From NCBI GenBank assembly GCA_030681635.1, contig JAUXRT010000471.1, positions 1-17,284 of the forward strand: a stretch of 17,284 nt of DNA, read 5' to 3'. The stretch comes from Reyranella sp. (lineage in GTDB: Bacteria; Pseudomonadota; Alphaproteobacteria; Reyranellales; Reyranellaceae). The translations under genes were made by a program, and so were the position numbers. A model generated the notes under the pieces. It worked only from the letters and a program-made list of their open reading frames with translations. It was not told the origin of the DNA and searched no databases. Below are positions 7,334 to 14,132 of this stretch, one piece after another. Numbering within the stretch: position 1 is the first letter of the stretch; every line of letters starts with the position of its first letter.

Positions 7334-7804
7334 CTAGGTGCGGTTGAGCAGGCGGCTGCGCTGGCGTTGCCAGTCGCGCTCCTTGATCGTGGCGCGCTTG
7401 TCGTGCGCTTTCTTGCCCAGCGCGAGGGCGATCTCGAGCTTCGCCCGGCCCTTTTCGTTGAAATAGACCTGCAGCGGCACGACGGTGCGGCCCTGGCGCT
7501 GGATGGCGCCGATCAGCTTGTTGACCTGGCTGCGGTGCAGCAGCAGCTTGCGCGGCCGGCGCGGCTCGTGGTTGAAGCGGTTGCCGCTGGCATATTCGGG
7601 GATGGTGGCGTTGACCAGCCAGGCCTCGCCCTCGATCGTGGTCACATAGGACTCCGCGATCGTGCTGCGCCCGCCGCGCAACGACTTCACTTCGGTCCCC
7701 GTCAGCGACAGGCCGGCCTCGAAAGTCTCCTCGATGAAGTAGTTGTGCCGCGCCTTGCGGTTCTGGGCGACGACTGTCTGACCAGGCTCGGGTTTCTTCG
7801 CCAA
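7334..7804 (-). CDS. smpB: SsrA-binding protein SmpB
   Basis: A 156-residue cytoplasmic RNA-binding protein that delivers tmRNA to stalled ribosomes (trans-translation). Family signatures are ARHNYFIEETFEAGLSLTGTEVKSLR (18-43), ESY (51-53), PRRPRKLLLH (81-90) and the basic C-terminal tail KKAHDKRATIKERDWQRQR that enters the mRNA channel. The start is TTG: the dapA stop codon (7817-7819) is in the same reading frame and no ATG or GTG lies between, while MAKK matches the family N-terminus. The gap from dapA is 12 bases, so the two genes are probably cotranscribed. The tmRNA gene itself is not in this window. Confidence 0.97.
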   Translation of the reverse strand: MAKKPEPGQTVVAQNRKARHNYFIEETFEAGLSLTGTEVKSLRGGRSTIAESYVTTIEGEAWLVNATIPEYASGNRFNHEPRRPRKLLLHRSQVNKLIGAIQRQGRTVVPLQVYFNEKGRAKLEIALALGKKAHDKRATIKERDWQRQRSRLLNRT

Positions 7805-7816
7805 TGTGAGCTCAGC

Positions 7817-8695
7817 TTAGTTGATGAGGCCGGCGTGAATCATGGCCTCACGCACCGCCTTCTTGCTGCTCTCGGCGATCGGCACCATCGGCAGGCGCAT
7901 CTCGGCGCTCGCCTGGCCGATCAGCTCGGCGCCGTACTTCACCGGGCCGGGGCTGGTCTCGCAGAACATCGCCTTGTGCAGCGGCATCAGCCGGTCCTGC
8001 AGTTCGAAGGCCTTGTCGAGGTCGCGCTTCTTCCAGGCGTCGTGCATGTCGCCGCAGAGGCGCGGCGCCACGTTGGCCGTCACCGAGATGCAGCCGTCGC
8101 CGCCCTGGGCCAGGAAGCCCAGCGCGCTCGCATCCTCGCCCGAGAGCTGGATGAAACCCTTCTTTGCCTTGAGCTTGGTGAGCGTCGGGCGCGCCATGTC
8201 GTAGCTCGCGTCCTTGATACCGATGATGTTCTTCACCGTGCTGAGGCGGATCACGGTCTCGACCTGCATGTCGCCGCCGGTGCGGGGCGGCACGTTGTAG
8301 AGCAGGATCGGGATGTCGACGGCCTCGGCCACCGCCTTGAAATGCTGGAACAGGCCTTCCTGGGTCGGCTTGTTGTAGTAGGGCACGACCAGCATGGCGG
8401 CATCGGCGCCGGCCTTCTTGGCATGCTGGGTGAGTTCAATGGCTTCCGCCGTCGAGTTCGAGCCGGTGCCGGCGATGACCGGCACGCCCGAGCCCTTGGC
8501 GGCGGCGATGCAGATGTCGATCACCCGCTTGTGCTCTTCCATGGAGAGCGTCGGCGATTCGCCGGTGGTGCCGCAGGGCACCAGCCCGTCGGTGCCTTCC
8601 TTGATCTGCCAGTGCACGAACTTCTCGACTCCCATTTCGTCCACCGCGGCGTTCTTGAACGGGGTGATCAGCGCCACGAGCGATCCGGTGAACAT
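7817..8695 (-). CDS. dapA: 4-hydroxy-tetrahydrodipicolinate synthase
   Basis: A 292-residue cytoplasmic enzyme that condenses pyruvate with aspartate semialdehyde, the committed step to diaminopimelate and lysine. All key residues are visible at nearly the numbering of the E. coli enzyme: the CGTTGES pyruvate loop (41-47), PYYN with the relay tyrosine (105-108), YNVPPRTG (133-140; Tyr133 and Arg138) and the Schiff-base lysine Lys161 in GIKDAS. The start at 8695 follows a good GGAGGA ribosome site. A 7-bp hairpin sits directly before that site. It is followed closely by smpB and is divergent from the lytic transglycosylase gene, an order common in Alphaproteobacteria. Confidence 0.98.
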   Translation of the reverse strand: MFTGSLVALITPFKNAAVDEMGVEKFVHWQIKEGTDGLVPCGTTGESPTLSMEEHKRVIDICIAAAKGSGVPVIAGTGSNSTAEAIELTQHAKKAGADAAMLVVPYYNKPTQEGLFQHFKAVAEAVDIPILLYNVPPRTGGDMQVETVIRLSTVKNIIGIKDASYDMARPTLTKLKAKKGFIQLSGEDASALGFLAQGGDGCISVTANVAPRLCGDMHDAWKKRDLDKAFELQDRLMPLHKAMFCETSPGPVKYGAELIGQASAEMRLPMVPIAESSKKAVREAMIHAGLIN

Positions 8696-8701
8696 GGGTT
8701 T

Positions 8702-8725
8702 TCCTCCGATTTTCCTTCGAAAATC
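8702..8725 (-). promoter_or_regulatory. 5'-leader hairpin abutting the dapA ribosome-binding site
   Basis: Reading the minus strand, GATTTTC-GAAG-GAAAATC (8725 down to 8708) forms a perfect 7-bp stem with a 4-base loop, immediately followed by the dapA Shine-Dalgarno GGAGGA (8707-8702). The stem is AT-rich in a GC-rich region. It could tune ribosome access or simply stabilise the 5' end. The rest of the 124-base dapA/slt gap (8696-8819) must hold both divergent promoters, but I find no convincing -35/-10 pair. No lysine riboswitch fits in this short leader. Confidence 0.4.
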
Positions 8726-8819
8726 ATCCTAGGCCCCGCCCCCTGCCGCTGCAAGGTGAGCAACTTGCCCCCAATACCTGCCATTGTGATGCCGCAAGTC
8801 CCTGCCTACGATTCCTGGC

Positions 8820-11036
8820 GTGAAAACACACATTGCCCCCTTGATGCTGATCCTCGCCGTGAGTGCCGGCGTGCCTTTCCACGTCCATGCCCAGCAGGGC
8901 GGCGTCACGATTTTGCGCGGTCAAGGCGCGGATCAGCCGGCGCCCACTACTCCCGATACCGGCGTCCGGCGCGTGCCGACCGACCGCAATGCAGCACCGC
9001 GCCCAGCGACGACGCCTGCGCCCAGCACCGGCGGCGCGACGCTGCCGATCAACGAGGGCACAGCGGGCGGCGTCCTCCCGGCAGCCCCTCAGAGTGCCGC
9101 CCCTCAGAGTGCCGCCCCTCAGAGTGACGTGGCGCAGGCAATCCTCTCGGCCAAGCCGCTCGATGCGGCCGAGGCCGCCGCCCTCGCATCGGCGCTCAAG
9201 GCCGTGGATGAGAGCCGCTGGGCCGATGCCCGCGCCGCCGTCGCCGGCTTCAAGCACATGTTGCTGGCCCGCATCGTCGACTGGGCCATCCTGCGCACCG
9301 CGCCCAGGGCCGAGGCCGATTTCGCCACGACCTGGAGGTTTTTGCGCGAGAGCCCGGACTGGCCGGAGCCGGAGGTGCTGCGGCGGCAGGCCGAGGAGCG
9401 CATCGGGCCTGAGACGCCGGCCAACGACGTGTTCCGCTACTTCACGGCTTTTCCGCCGCTCACCAGCTCCGGCCATATGCGCCGCCTCGAGGCGGCCAAC
9501 ACGGTGAGCCCCAACGACGTCGGCAAATTCGCGCGCGACAGTTGGCAGAACGCCACCTTCCGCGCGTCGGACGAGAACGACTTCCTCAACCGCTACGGCC
9601 ATCTCCTGACCGGGCCCGACCAGATCGCCCGCTTCGACCGCATCCTGCGCGAGGGCCGCCCGCAGGTCGCGCGCGAGCTGGTGGCGAAACTGCCGCCCGA
9701 CTACCAGCCCGTGGCCAATGCGCGCCTGGCGATGGCCACGCGCGCCGCCGATGCGCCCACCGTGCTGCGCGGCGTGGCCGCCGCCCGCCTCAACGAGCCC
9801 ACAGTGCGGCTGGAGCGCGCGCAGTGGCTCCGGCGCACCGGCAATCTCGACGAGGCCAAGACGGTCATGTCGGGCCCCGTCAGCAAGGGCGCCAATCAAA
9901 CCGACGCCTGGTGGAACGAGCGCAACCAGCTCGCGCGCGATCTGCTCACCGCCGGCCGGCCGGCCGATGCCTATGCCGTCACCGCATCGCACGGCATGAC
10001 CAAGGGCGTGGCCTTCGCCGAGGCCGAGTTCCTCGCCGGCTGGATCGCGCTCCGCCACCTGAAGAAGCCGGCCGATGGCCAAAAACATTTCCAGACGCTC
10101 TACGACGGCGTCTCGACCGCCATTTCGAAGAGCCGCGCCGCCTATTGGCTGGGCCGCGCCCACGAAACCGCGGGGCGCGGCAAGGAAGCCAACGGCTGGT
10201 ACGCCAAGGCCGCCGGCTTCGGCCAGACCTTCTACGGCCAGCTTGCCGCGCGCAAACTGCCCGGCACCGCCGCGCAACTGCCGAGCGATCCCGCCACCAG
10301 CGCCGCCGACCGCCAGGCGCTGGGCGGCCGGGAGCTGGTGACGGTCGCACGCTATCTCGGCCAGGCCGGCGACTACGACCGTGCCCGGCCGTTCCTGCTC
10401 CGGCTCGCCCGTATGGTGACGGCGCCGGGCGAGACGGCGCTGCTGGCCCAGCTCGCCGTCGAGCTCCGGCGCCCCGACGTGGCGCTCACCATCGCGCGGC
10501 GCGGCGTCGAGAATGGCGTCACCTTGTTCGATGCTGCCTTCCCCGTCGTCGATCTCGGCGCCACCGGCTCGATCGAGCGCGCGCTGGCGCTGGCGGTCAC
10601 GCGCCAGGAAAGCTCTTTCAACGCCGCCGCCGTTTCCACCTCCGGCGCGCTTGGTTTGATGCAGCTCCTGCCCGGCACGGCGCGCGACGTCGCCGGCCGT
10701 GTGGGCGTCCCCTTCATCCAGGACAAGCTGACGCGCGACCCCGCCTACAACGTCCAGCTCGGCAGCCAGTATCTCGCCGAGATGCTGCAGAAGTTCGGCG
10801 GCTCCTACGAGCTGGCGCTGGCCGGCTACAACGCCGGCCCCAACCGCGTCGCGCGCTGGCTGGAGACGATCGGCGACCCGCGCGCCGGCAAGATCGACAT
10901 GGTCGACTGGATCGAGATGATCCCGTTCCGCGAGACGCGGAACTACGTGCAGCGCATCATGGAAGGCGTCGGCGTCTACCGCGACCGCCTGAACGGCCCG
11001 TTCAAGACGGTGCCACCGGCCCTGGGGCGCTCCTGA
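8820..11036 (+). CDS. slt: Soluble lytic murein transglycosylase (Slt70-type)
   Basis: A 738-residue periplasmic enzyme that cleaves the MurNAc-GlcNAc bond to give 1,6-anhydro-muropeptides. The GTG start at 8820 gives the signal peptide MKTHIAPLMLILAVSAG..., with a likely cut after HVHA (24); a later ATG at 8844 would lose the basic n-region. Residues 25-105 are Pro/Ala/Gln-rich and probably disordered, including a triple AAPQS repeat. A long alpha-helical region follows (about 110-590), as in the Slt70 superhelical ring. The C-terminal SLT domain has the catalytic Glu597 in RQESSFN, then GALGLMQLLPGTA, GSQYLAEML and ALAGYNAGPNRVARW. It is divergent from dapA, and its stop lies 10 bases from the stop of the converging reductase gene, with no evident terminator between. 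Confidence 0.95.
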   Translation: MKTHIAPLMLILAVSAGVPFHVHAQQGGVTILRGQGADQPAPTTPDTGVRRVPTDRNAAPRPATTPAPSTGGATLPINEGTAGGVLPAAPQSAAPQSAAPQSDVAQAILSAKPLDAAEAAALASALKAVDESRWADARAAVAGFKHMLLARIVDWAILRTAPRAEADFATTWRFLRESPDWPEPEVLRRQAEERIGPETPANDVFRYFTAFPPLTSSGHMRRLEAANTVSPNDVGKFARDSWQNATFRASDENDFLNRYGHLLTGPDQIARFDRILREGRPQVARELVAKLPPDYQPVANARLAMATRAADAPTVLRGVAAARLNEPTVRLERAQWLRRTGNLDEAKTVMSGPVSKGANQTDAWWNERNQLARDLLTAGRPADAYAVTASHGMTKGVAFAEAEFLAGWIALRHLKKPADGQKHFQTLYDGVSTAISKSRAAYWLGRAHETAGRGKEANGWYAKAAGFGQTFYGQLAARKLPGTAAQLPSDPATSAADRQALGGRELVTVARYLGQAGDYDRARPFLLRLARMVTAPGETALLAQLAVELRRPDVALTIARRGVENGVTLFDAAFPVVDLGATGSIERALALAVTRQESSFNAAAVSTSGALGLMQLLPGTARDVAGRVGVPFIQDKLTRDPAYNVQLGSQYLAEMLQKFGGSYELALAGYNAGPNRVARWLETIGDPRAGKIDMVDWIEMIPFRETRNYVQRIMEGVGVYRDRLNGPFKTVPPALGRS
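9081..9125 (+). repeat. 15-bp tandem repeat, three copies, inside slt
   Basis: Three head-to-tail copies of GCCGCCCCTCAGAGT (the first has A at the third base) occur in frame and encode AAPQS three times, at residues 88-102 of the lytic transglycosylase. They lie in the flexible linker after the signal peptide. Unit length is a multiple of three, so copy-number change would lengthen or shorten the linker without a frameshift. Confidence 0.95.
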
Positions 11037-11046
11037 GGGGGCGGTC

Positions 11047-12012
11047 CTAGGCGGCGATCCGCTGCACTGCCGCCGGCGGCAGCGGCCCCTTGTTCACCGC
11101 CGCGATCGCCTCCTCGAGATGTTGTAGCGTCGAATAGCCGATCAGCATCGTCGACACAGCCGGATGCGAGATCACGAAGCGCTCGCCCAATTCGGTGAGG
11201 CTCGTGGCCACGCCTTCACGCACCAGCGGCTCGAGCTGCTTCGCGCGCGCAACGTCGCTCGCAAAGTCCGGCGCCGAGCCGATCGGCGGGACCTCCTGCA
11301 TGGCGAGCGGATGGCGGTCGGTCGTGCCGGAGAGTGCCCCGCCCGCGAGCGCGCGGATGATGATGGTGCCCATGTCGGCCGCCTTCGCTTTGTCGAGCAG
11401 GCAGCCATAGTCGAGGCCGGGGGCTCCCTTCGGCAACGGCCCGCCGGCGCTGGGGTTGAGCGCGTTGTAGACGACCTGCACCGTGTCGAAGAGCTTCGAG
11501 TCGGCGGCACGCAGCAGCATCGCAGGCTCGCCGACGCCGCTGAAACCGATGAAGCGCGTCTTGCCGGCCTTGCGCAGCTTCTCAAGGGCCGGCACCACCT
11601 CGTTCAGCGCGATTTCGATGGCGAGCTTGTCGCCGGCGTCCACGGCGGCCAGCGGATTGTGGAGTTGCAGGAGATCGACATGGTCGCGGCCCATGCGCTT
11701 CAGACTGTCTTCCAGCGACTGCGCGACAAAGCCCGCGACATCGGCGCGGTTCTGGGCGGTCAGCCGGAACTTGGTGCCGACGACCACGTCGGCCTTCAGA
11801 CTTTTCAGCGCACGACCAAGGTTTCGTTCGGATTCGCCGTTGCCATAAGTCGAGGCGGTGTCGAAATAGTTGATGCCGGCTTCGATGGCGCGCGCCGCGG
11901 CGCGCTCCTGGTCGGCCGCCGTGCCCCTCGTGAACAGCCCGCCGACGGCGCCTGCGCCGTAGCCCAGGACCGAAACGTCGAGGCCGGTACGCCCCATTTT
12001 ACGCTTTTGCAT
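11047..12012 (-). CDS. Aldo/keto reductase
   Basis: A 321-residue NADPH-dependent TIM-barrel oxidoreductase. The catalytic tetrad is visible: Asp51 and Tyr56 in YFDTASTYGNGESE, Lys81 in VVVGTKF and His118 in LLQLHNPL. The C-terminal part with SHPAVSTMLIGYSTLQHLEEA resembles the family's cofactor-binding end. The frame is open from 12030, but the ATG at 12012 is preceded at ideal distance by AGGAGG, so I take that start (MQKRKMGRTGLDVS). The physiological carbonyl substrate cannot be read from sequence. It lies downstream of the small YdhR-like gene on the same strand, separated by a large hairpin, and converges on slt. Confidence 0.93.
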   Translation of the reverse strand: MQKRKMGRTGLDVSVLGYGAGAVGGLFTRGTAADQERAAARAIEAGINYFDTASTYGNGESERNLGRALKSLKADVVVGTKFRLTAQNRADVAGFVAQSLEDSLKRMGRDHVDLLQLHNPLAAVDAGDKLAIEIALNEVVPALEKLRKAGKTRFIGFSGVGEPAMLLRAADSKLFDTVQVVYNALNPSAGGPLPKGAPGLDYGCLLDKAKAADMGTIIIRALAGGALSGTTDRHPLAMQEVPPIGSAPDFASDVARAKQLEPLVREGVATSLTELGERFVISHPAVSTMLIGYSTLQHLEEAIAAVNKGPLPPAAVQRIAA

Positions 12013-12016
12013 AATT

Positions 12017-12022
12017 CCTCCT
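12017..12022 (-). promoter_or_regulatory. Shine-Dalgarno AGGAGG deciding the aldo/keto reductase start
   Basis: A perfect AGGAGG on the minus strand ends 4 bases before the ATG at 12012. It overlaps the codons that would follow the alternative upstream ATG at 12030, so the downstream ATG is preferred. Confidence 0.85.
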
Positions 12023-12038
12023 GATTTCATGTTCTTGT

Positions 12039-12094
12039 GGACCGCGCGCGGACCGCGCGCTCATGTATCCGAGCGCGCGGGACGCGCGCGGTCC
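12039..12094. repeat. Large GC hairpin / palindromic repeat between two minus-strand genes
   Basis: Two 24-base arms form a near-perfect hairpin. The outer 12-bp stem is GGACCGCGCGCG (12039-12050) with CGCGCGCGGTCC (12083-12094). A 2x2 internal loop, GA opposite GA, is at 12051-12052 and 12081-12082. The inner 10-bp stem is CCGCGCGCTC (12053-12062) with GAGCGCGCGG (12071-12080), and the loop is ATGTATCC. The left arm is itself a tandem duplication of GGACCGCGCGC (12039-12049 and 12050-12060). There is no T-tract on the minus strand after it. It lies between the YdhR-like stop and the reductase ribosome site. It may stabilise or attenuate the transcript, or be a copy of a dispersed repeat family. 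Confidence 0.85.
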
Positions 12095-12102
12095 GGAAGA
12101 TT

Positions 12103-12417
12103 TTAAGACTCTTCCACCCTGACCTTGCCGGCCTCGTTGTCGACGACAACATGGTTGTCATAATAGGTGACCGTGGGCCGGGCGCCGAACGCGGCTTCCA
12201 TGCGCTTCTCCCATTCCGGCGTGTACCAGGCGCGGGCCGCGGCTTCGGAGCTCCAGAGATAGACCCCGCCGCCACCGGCCTCGCCGTTCAGGTAGTATTT
12301 GCGCAGCAGGCCCTTGGCGCCGAGCGCGGTGTAGGTCGGCGCCGATTTCGCGGCGGCCTCGACGGCGGCGTCGCGCGGACGCTTTGCCATGGGGATTTGA
12401 ACGATGGCGATGAACAT
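12103..12417 (-). CDS. YdhR-like small protein (dimeric alpha/beta-barrel, putative monooxygenase)
   Basis: A 104-residue protein beginning MFIAIVQIPM. It has the pattern of the YdhR/ABM-like family: an N-terminal beta strand (2-8), a helix (14-26), then GLLRKYYLNGEAGGGGVYLW (36-55), SSEAAARAWYTPEWEKRMEAAFG (56-78) and a closing strand TVTYYDNHVVV (82-92). Such proteins form ferredoxin-like dimers; some are cofactor-free oxygenases, but the function here is unknown. The frame is open further upstream to 12678, but that part overlaps the divergent dehalogenase gene and has no family likeness. No Shine-Dalgarno is seen. A possible TTGCTC-17-TAGGCT promoter ends 7 bases from the ATG, which would make the transcript nearly leaderless. 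Confidence 0.75.
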   Translation of the reverse strand: MFIAIVQIPMAKRPRDAAVEAAAKSAPTYTALGAKGLLRKYYLNGEAGGGGVYLWSSEAAARAWYTPEWEKRMEAAFGARPTVTYYDNHVVVDNEAGKVRVEES

Positions 12418-12424
12418 GCTTGTT

Positions 12425-12453
12425 AGCCTACGGTCTTGCGCGCTGCGGAGCAA
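12425..12453 (-). promoter_or_regulatory. Candidate promoter for the YdhR-like gene
   Basis: On the minus strand, TTGCTC (12453-12448), a 17-base spacer and TAGGCT (12430-12425) make a weak sigma70-like pair, 7 bases before the ATG at 12417. The whole divergent gap to the dehalogenase gene is only 39 bases, so one or both genes must have a very short leader or a promoter inside the other gene. The match is partial and could be chance. Confidence 0.22.
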
Positions 12454-12456
12454 TTC

Positions 12457-13125
12457 ATGACGGAACTCTGCGTCTTCGACGCCTACGGCACGCTGTTCGA
12501 CTTCAATTCGGCGGTCGCCCGCCATCGCGGGGCGATCGGGCCTGCGGCGGATGCACTGGCCGAGATGTGGCGGCAAAAGCAGATCCAGTACACGTGGCTG
12601 CGCAACGGCATGGGCGCCTATGCGCCGTTCTGGCAGGTGACGGGCGAGGCGCTCGACCATTGCCTTGCCGCGCACCATGTCTCCGCCGCGGACGCGCGTG
12701 AGAAACTGATGAGCGCCTATCTCGCCCTCGATCCCTTCCCTGAGGTGCCCGCCATGCTGGACGCGCTGCAGCGCGCCGGCCTGCGCCTGGCGATCCTGTC
12801 CAACGGCAATCCGGAAATGCTGGAGCCGATGGTCGCCGCCTCAGGCCTCGCCGCCCGCTTCGAGGCGGTGCTGAGCGTCGACTCCGTCGGCGTCTACAAG
12901 CCCGCGCCCGAGGTCTATCGCCTGGTCGAAGCCCGCTGCGGCATCGCGCCGGACAAGGTCTGCTTCCTGTCGTCAAATTGCTGGGACGCGCACGGCGCTG
13001 CGCATTTCGGCTTCCGCACAGTCTGGGTCAACCGCGCCGGCGCGCCCGACGACGGCCTGCCCGGCGTGCTGGCGGGCCAGCTCCGCGATCTTTCTCAACT
13101 TCCTGCTCTCCTGGGTGTTTCCTGA
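12457..13125 (+). CDS. L-2-haloacid dehalogenase (HAD superfamily, type II)
   Basis: A 222-residue hydrolase that would convert L-2-haloalkanoic acids to D-2-hydroxy acids with release of halide. All nine residues I know as functional in the Pseudomonas enzyme L-DEX YL have counterparts: Asp8 (nucleophile, in FDAYGTLFD) and Thr12, Arg39 in MWRQKQ, Ser115 in ILSNGN, Lys148 in VYKPAPEVY with Tyr154, and Ser172, Asn174 and Asp177 in LSSNCWD. RQKQIQYTWLRNGMG (39-53) is also typical of this subfamily rather than of phosphatases. The ATG at 12457 has GGAG 6 bases upstream; a TTG at 12436 is an unlikely alternative. Its stop overlaps the next start (TGATG), implying translational coupling to the dehydratase. 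The natural substrate is unproven. Confidence 0.92.
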   Translation: MTELCVFDAYGTLFDFNSAVARHRGAIGPAADALAEMWRQKQIQYTWLRNGMGAYAPFWQVTGEALDHCLAAHHVSAADAREKLMSAYLALDPFPEVPAMLDALQRAGLRLAILSNGNPEMLEPMVAASGLAARFEAVLSVDSVGVYKPAPEVYRLVEARCGIAPDKVCFLSSNCWDAHGAAHFGFRTVWVNRAGAPDDGLPGVLAGQLRDLSQLPALLGVS

Positions 13126-14132
13126 TGTCTTCCTCTTCCCTGCCGACCTTCGCCGCCCCCACCTTCGCCGATGTTCAAGCCGCCGCCCGCCGCCTCGAAG
13201 GCGTCACTCTGCGCACGCCGCTGCTCGAGAATGCCCGCGTCAATGCGATGCTTGGGGGCCAGCTGTTCATCAAGGCCGAGTGCCTGCAGCGCACCGGCTC
13301 TTTCAAGCTGCGCGGCGCCTATAATTTCCTGGCCTCGATGAGCGAGGCCGACCGCAAGAAGGGCGCGGTCGGTTGGTCGTCGGGCAATCATGCGCAAGGG
13401 CTGGCCGAAGCCGGCCGGCTGCTGGGCGTGAAGACCACGATCGTCATGCCGGCCGACGCGCCGGCGCTGAAGATTGCCAACACACGCGCGTCGGGCGCCG
13501 AGATCGTGCTCCACGACCGCGTCAAAGACAGCCGCGAGGAGATCGGCCTCGGCATTGCCAAAAAGACCGGCGCCACGGTCGTGCCACCCTACGATCATGC
13601 CTGGATCCTGACCGGCCAGGGCACGGCGGGCCTAGAAATCGTGGAGCAGGCCAAGGCGGCGGGCGTCACGCTCGATGCCGTGGCCGCCCCCTGCTCGGGC
13701 GGCGGCCTGTCGACCGGCATCGCGCTTGCCGTCAAGGGCCTCAGCCCGACGACGACCGTGCATGCCGGCGAACCGGCGGGCTTCGACGATCTCGCGCGTT
13801 CGCTCAGCGCCGGCAGCAAGCAGACCAACGCCAAACTCAGCGGCTCGATCTGCGATGCGCTGCTGGCGCCGACGCCGGGCGACGTCACCTTCCCGCTCGC
13901 CCTGAAACTGCTGGGCCCGGGCCTTGTCGTCACCGACGACGAAGTGCTCGACGCCATGGAAGTGGCGTTCCGCGAGTTCAAGATCGTGGTCGAGCCAGGC
14001 GGCGCGGTCGCGCTGGCGGCGGCGCTCACGGGCAAACTGCCGGTGAAGGGCCGCGCCGTCGCCGTGGTCTGCTCCGGCGGCAACGTCGACCATGCGACCT
14101 TCGCCCGCGCGCTGGCCCGGCGCCCGCAATGA
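13125..14132 (+). CDS. Threonine/serine dehydratase family PLP enzyme (no regulatory domain)
   Basis: A 335-residue fold-type II PLP enzyme. Lys61 in GSFKLRGAYN is the cofactor lysine; SSGNHAQGLA is the substrate/cofactor asparagine loop; the phosphate-binding glycine loop reads CSGGGLSTG; EPGGAVALAAAL and VCSGGNVD complete the pattern. It would deaminate threonine or serine to the 2-oxo acid and ammonia. The length leaves no room for the C-terminal ACT domain of feedback-inhibited biosynthetic IlvA, so a catabolic-type enzyme is more likely. The related hydroxyaspartate and ectoine-utilisation (EutB) enzymes cannot be excluded. The start ATG at 13125 shares a base with the dehalogenase stop, and the stop overlaps the cyclase start (ATGA). 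A longer in-frame extension to 12978 lies inside the dehalogenase gene and is not used. Confidence 0.88.
   Translation: MSSSSLPTFAAPTFADVQAAARRLEGVTLRTPLLENARVNAMLGGQLFIKAECLQRTGSFKLRGAYNFLASMSEADRKKGAVGWSSGNHAQGLAEAGRLLGVKTTIVMPADAPALKIANTRASGAEIVLHDRVKDSREEIGLGIAKKTGATVVPPYDHAWILTGQGTAGLEIVEQAKAAGVTLDAVAAPCSGGGLSTGIALAVKGLSPTTTVHAGEPAGFDDLARSLSAGSKQTNAKLSGSICDALLAPTPGDVTFPLALKLLGPGLVVTDDEVLDAMEVAFREFKIVVEPGGAVALAAALTGKLPVKGRAVAVVCSGGNVDHATFARALARRPQ

Noticed and set aside
9081..9125. Direct repeats as a CRISPR array
   Set aside because: The units are contiguous 15-bp copies in frame within slt, with no spacers and no cas genes in the window.
8724..10277. A 517-residue minus-strand frame opposite slt
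   Set aside because: It is antisense to a clearly conserved gene, low in complexity, and carries a GTLRGG repeat that is only the mirror of the 15-bp tandem repeat.
11037..11046. Terminator between the convergent slt and aldo/keto reductase genes
   Set aside because: Only 10 bases lie between the stops, with no stem-loop or T-run; any terminator must lie within the coding ends and is not evident.
12436..12456. TTG at 12436 as the dehalogenase start
   Set aside because: The ATG at 12457 has GGAG at proper spacing and puts the nucleophile at Asp8, close to Asp10 in the known enzyme; the extension has no family match.
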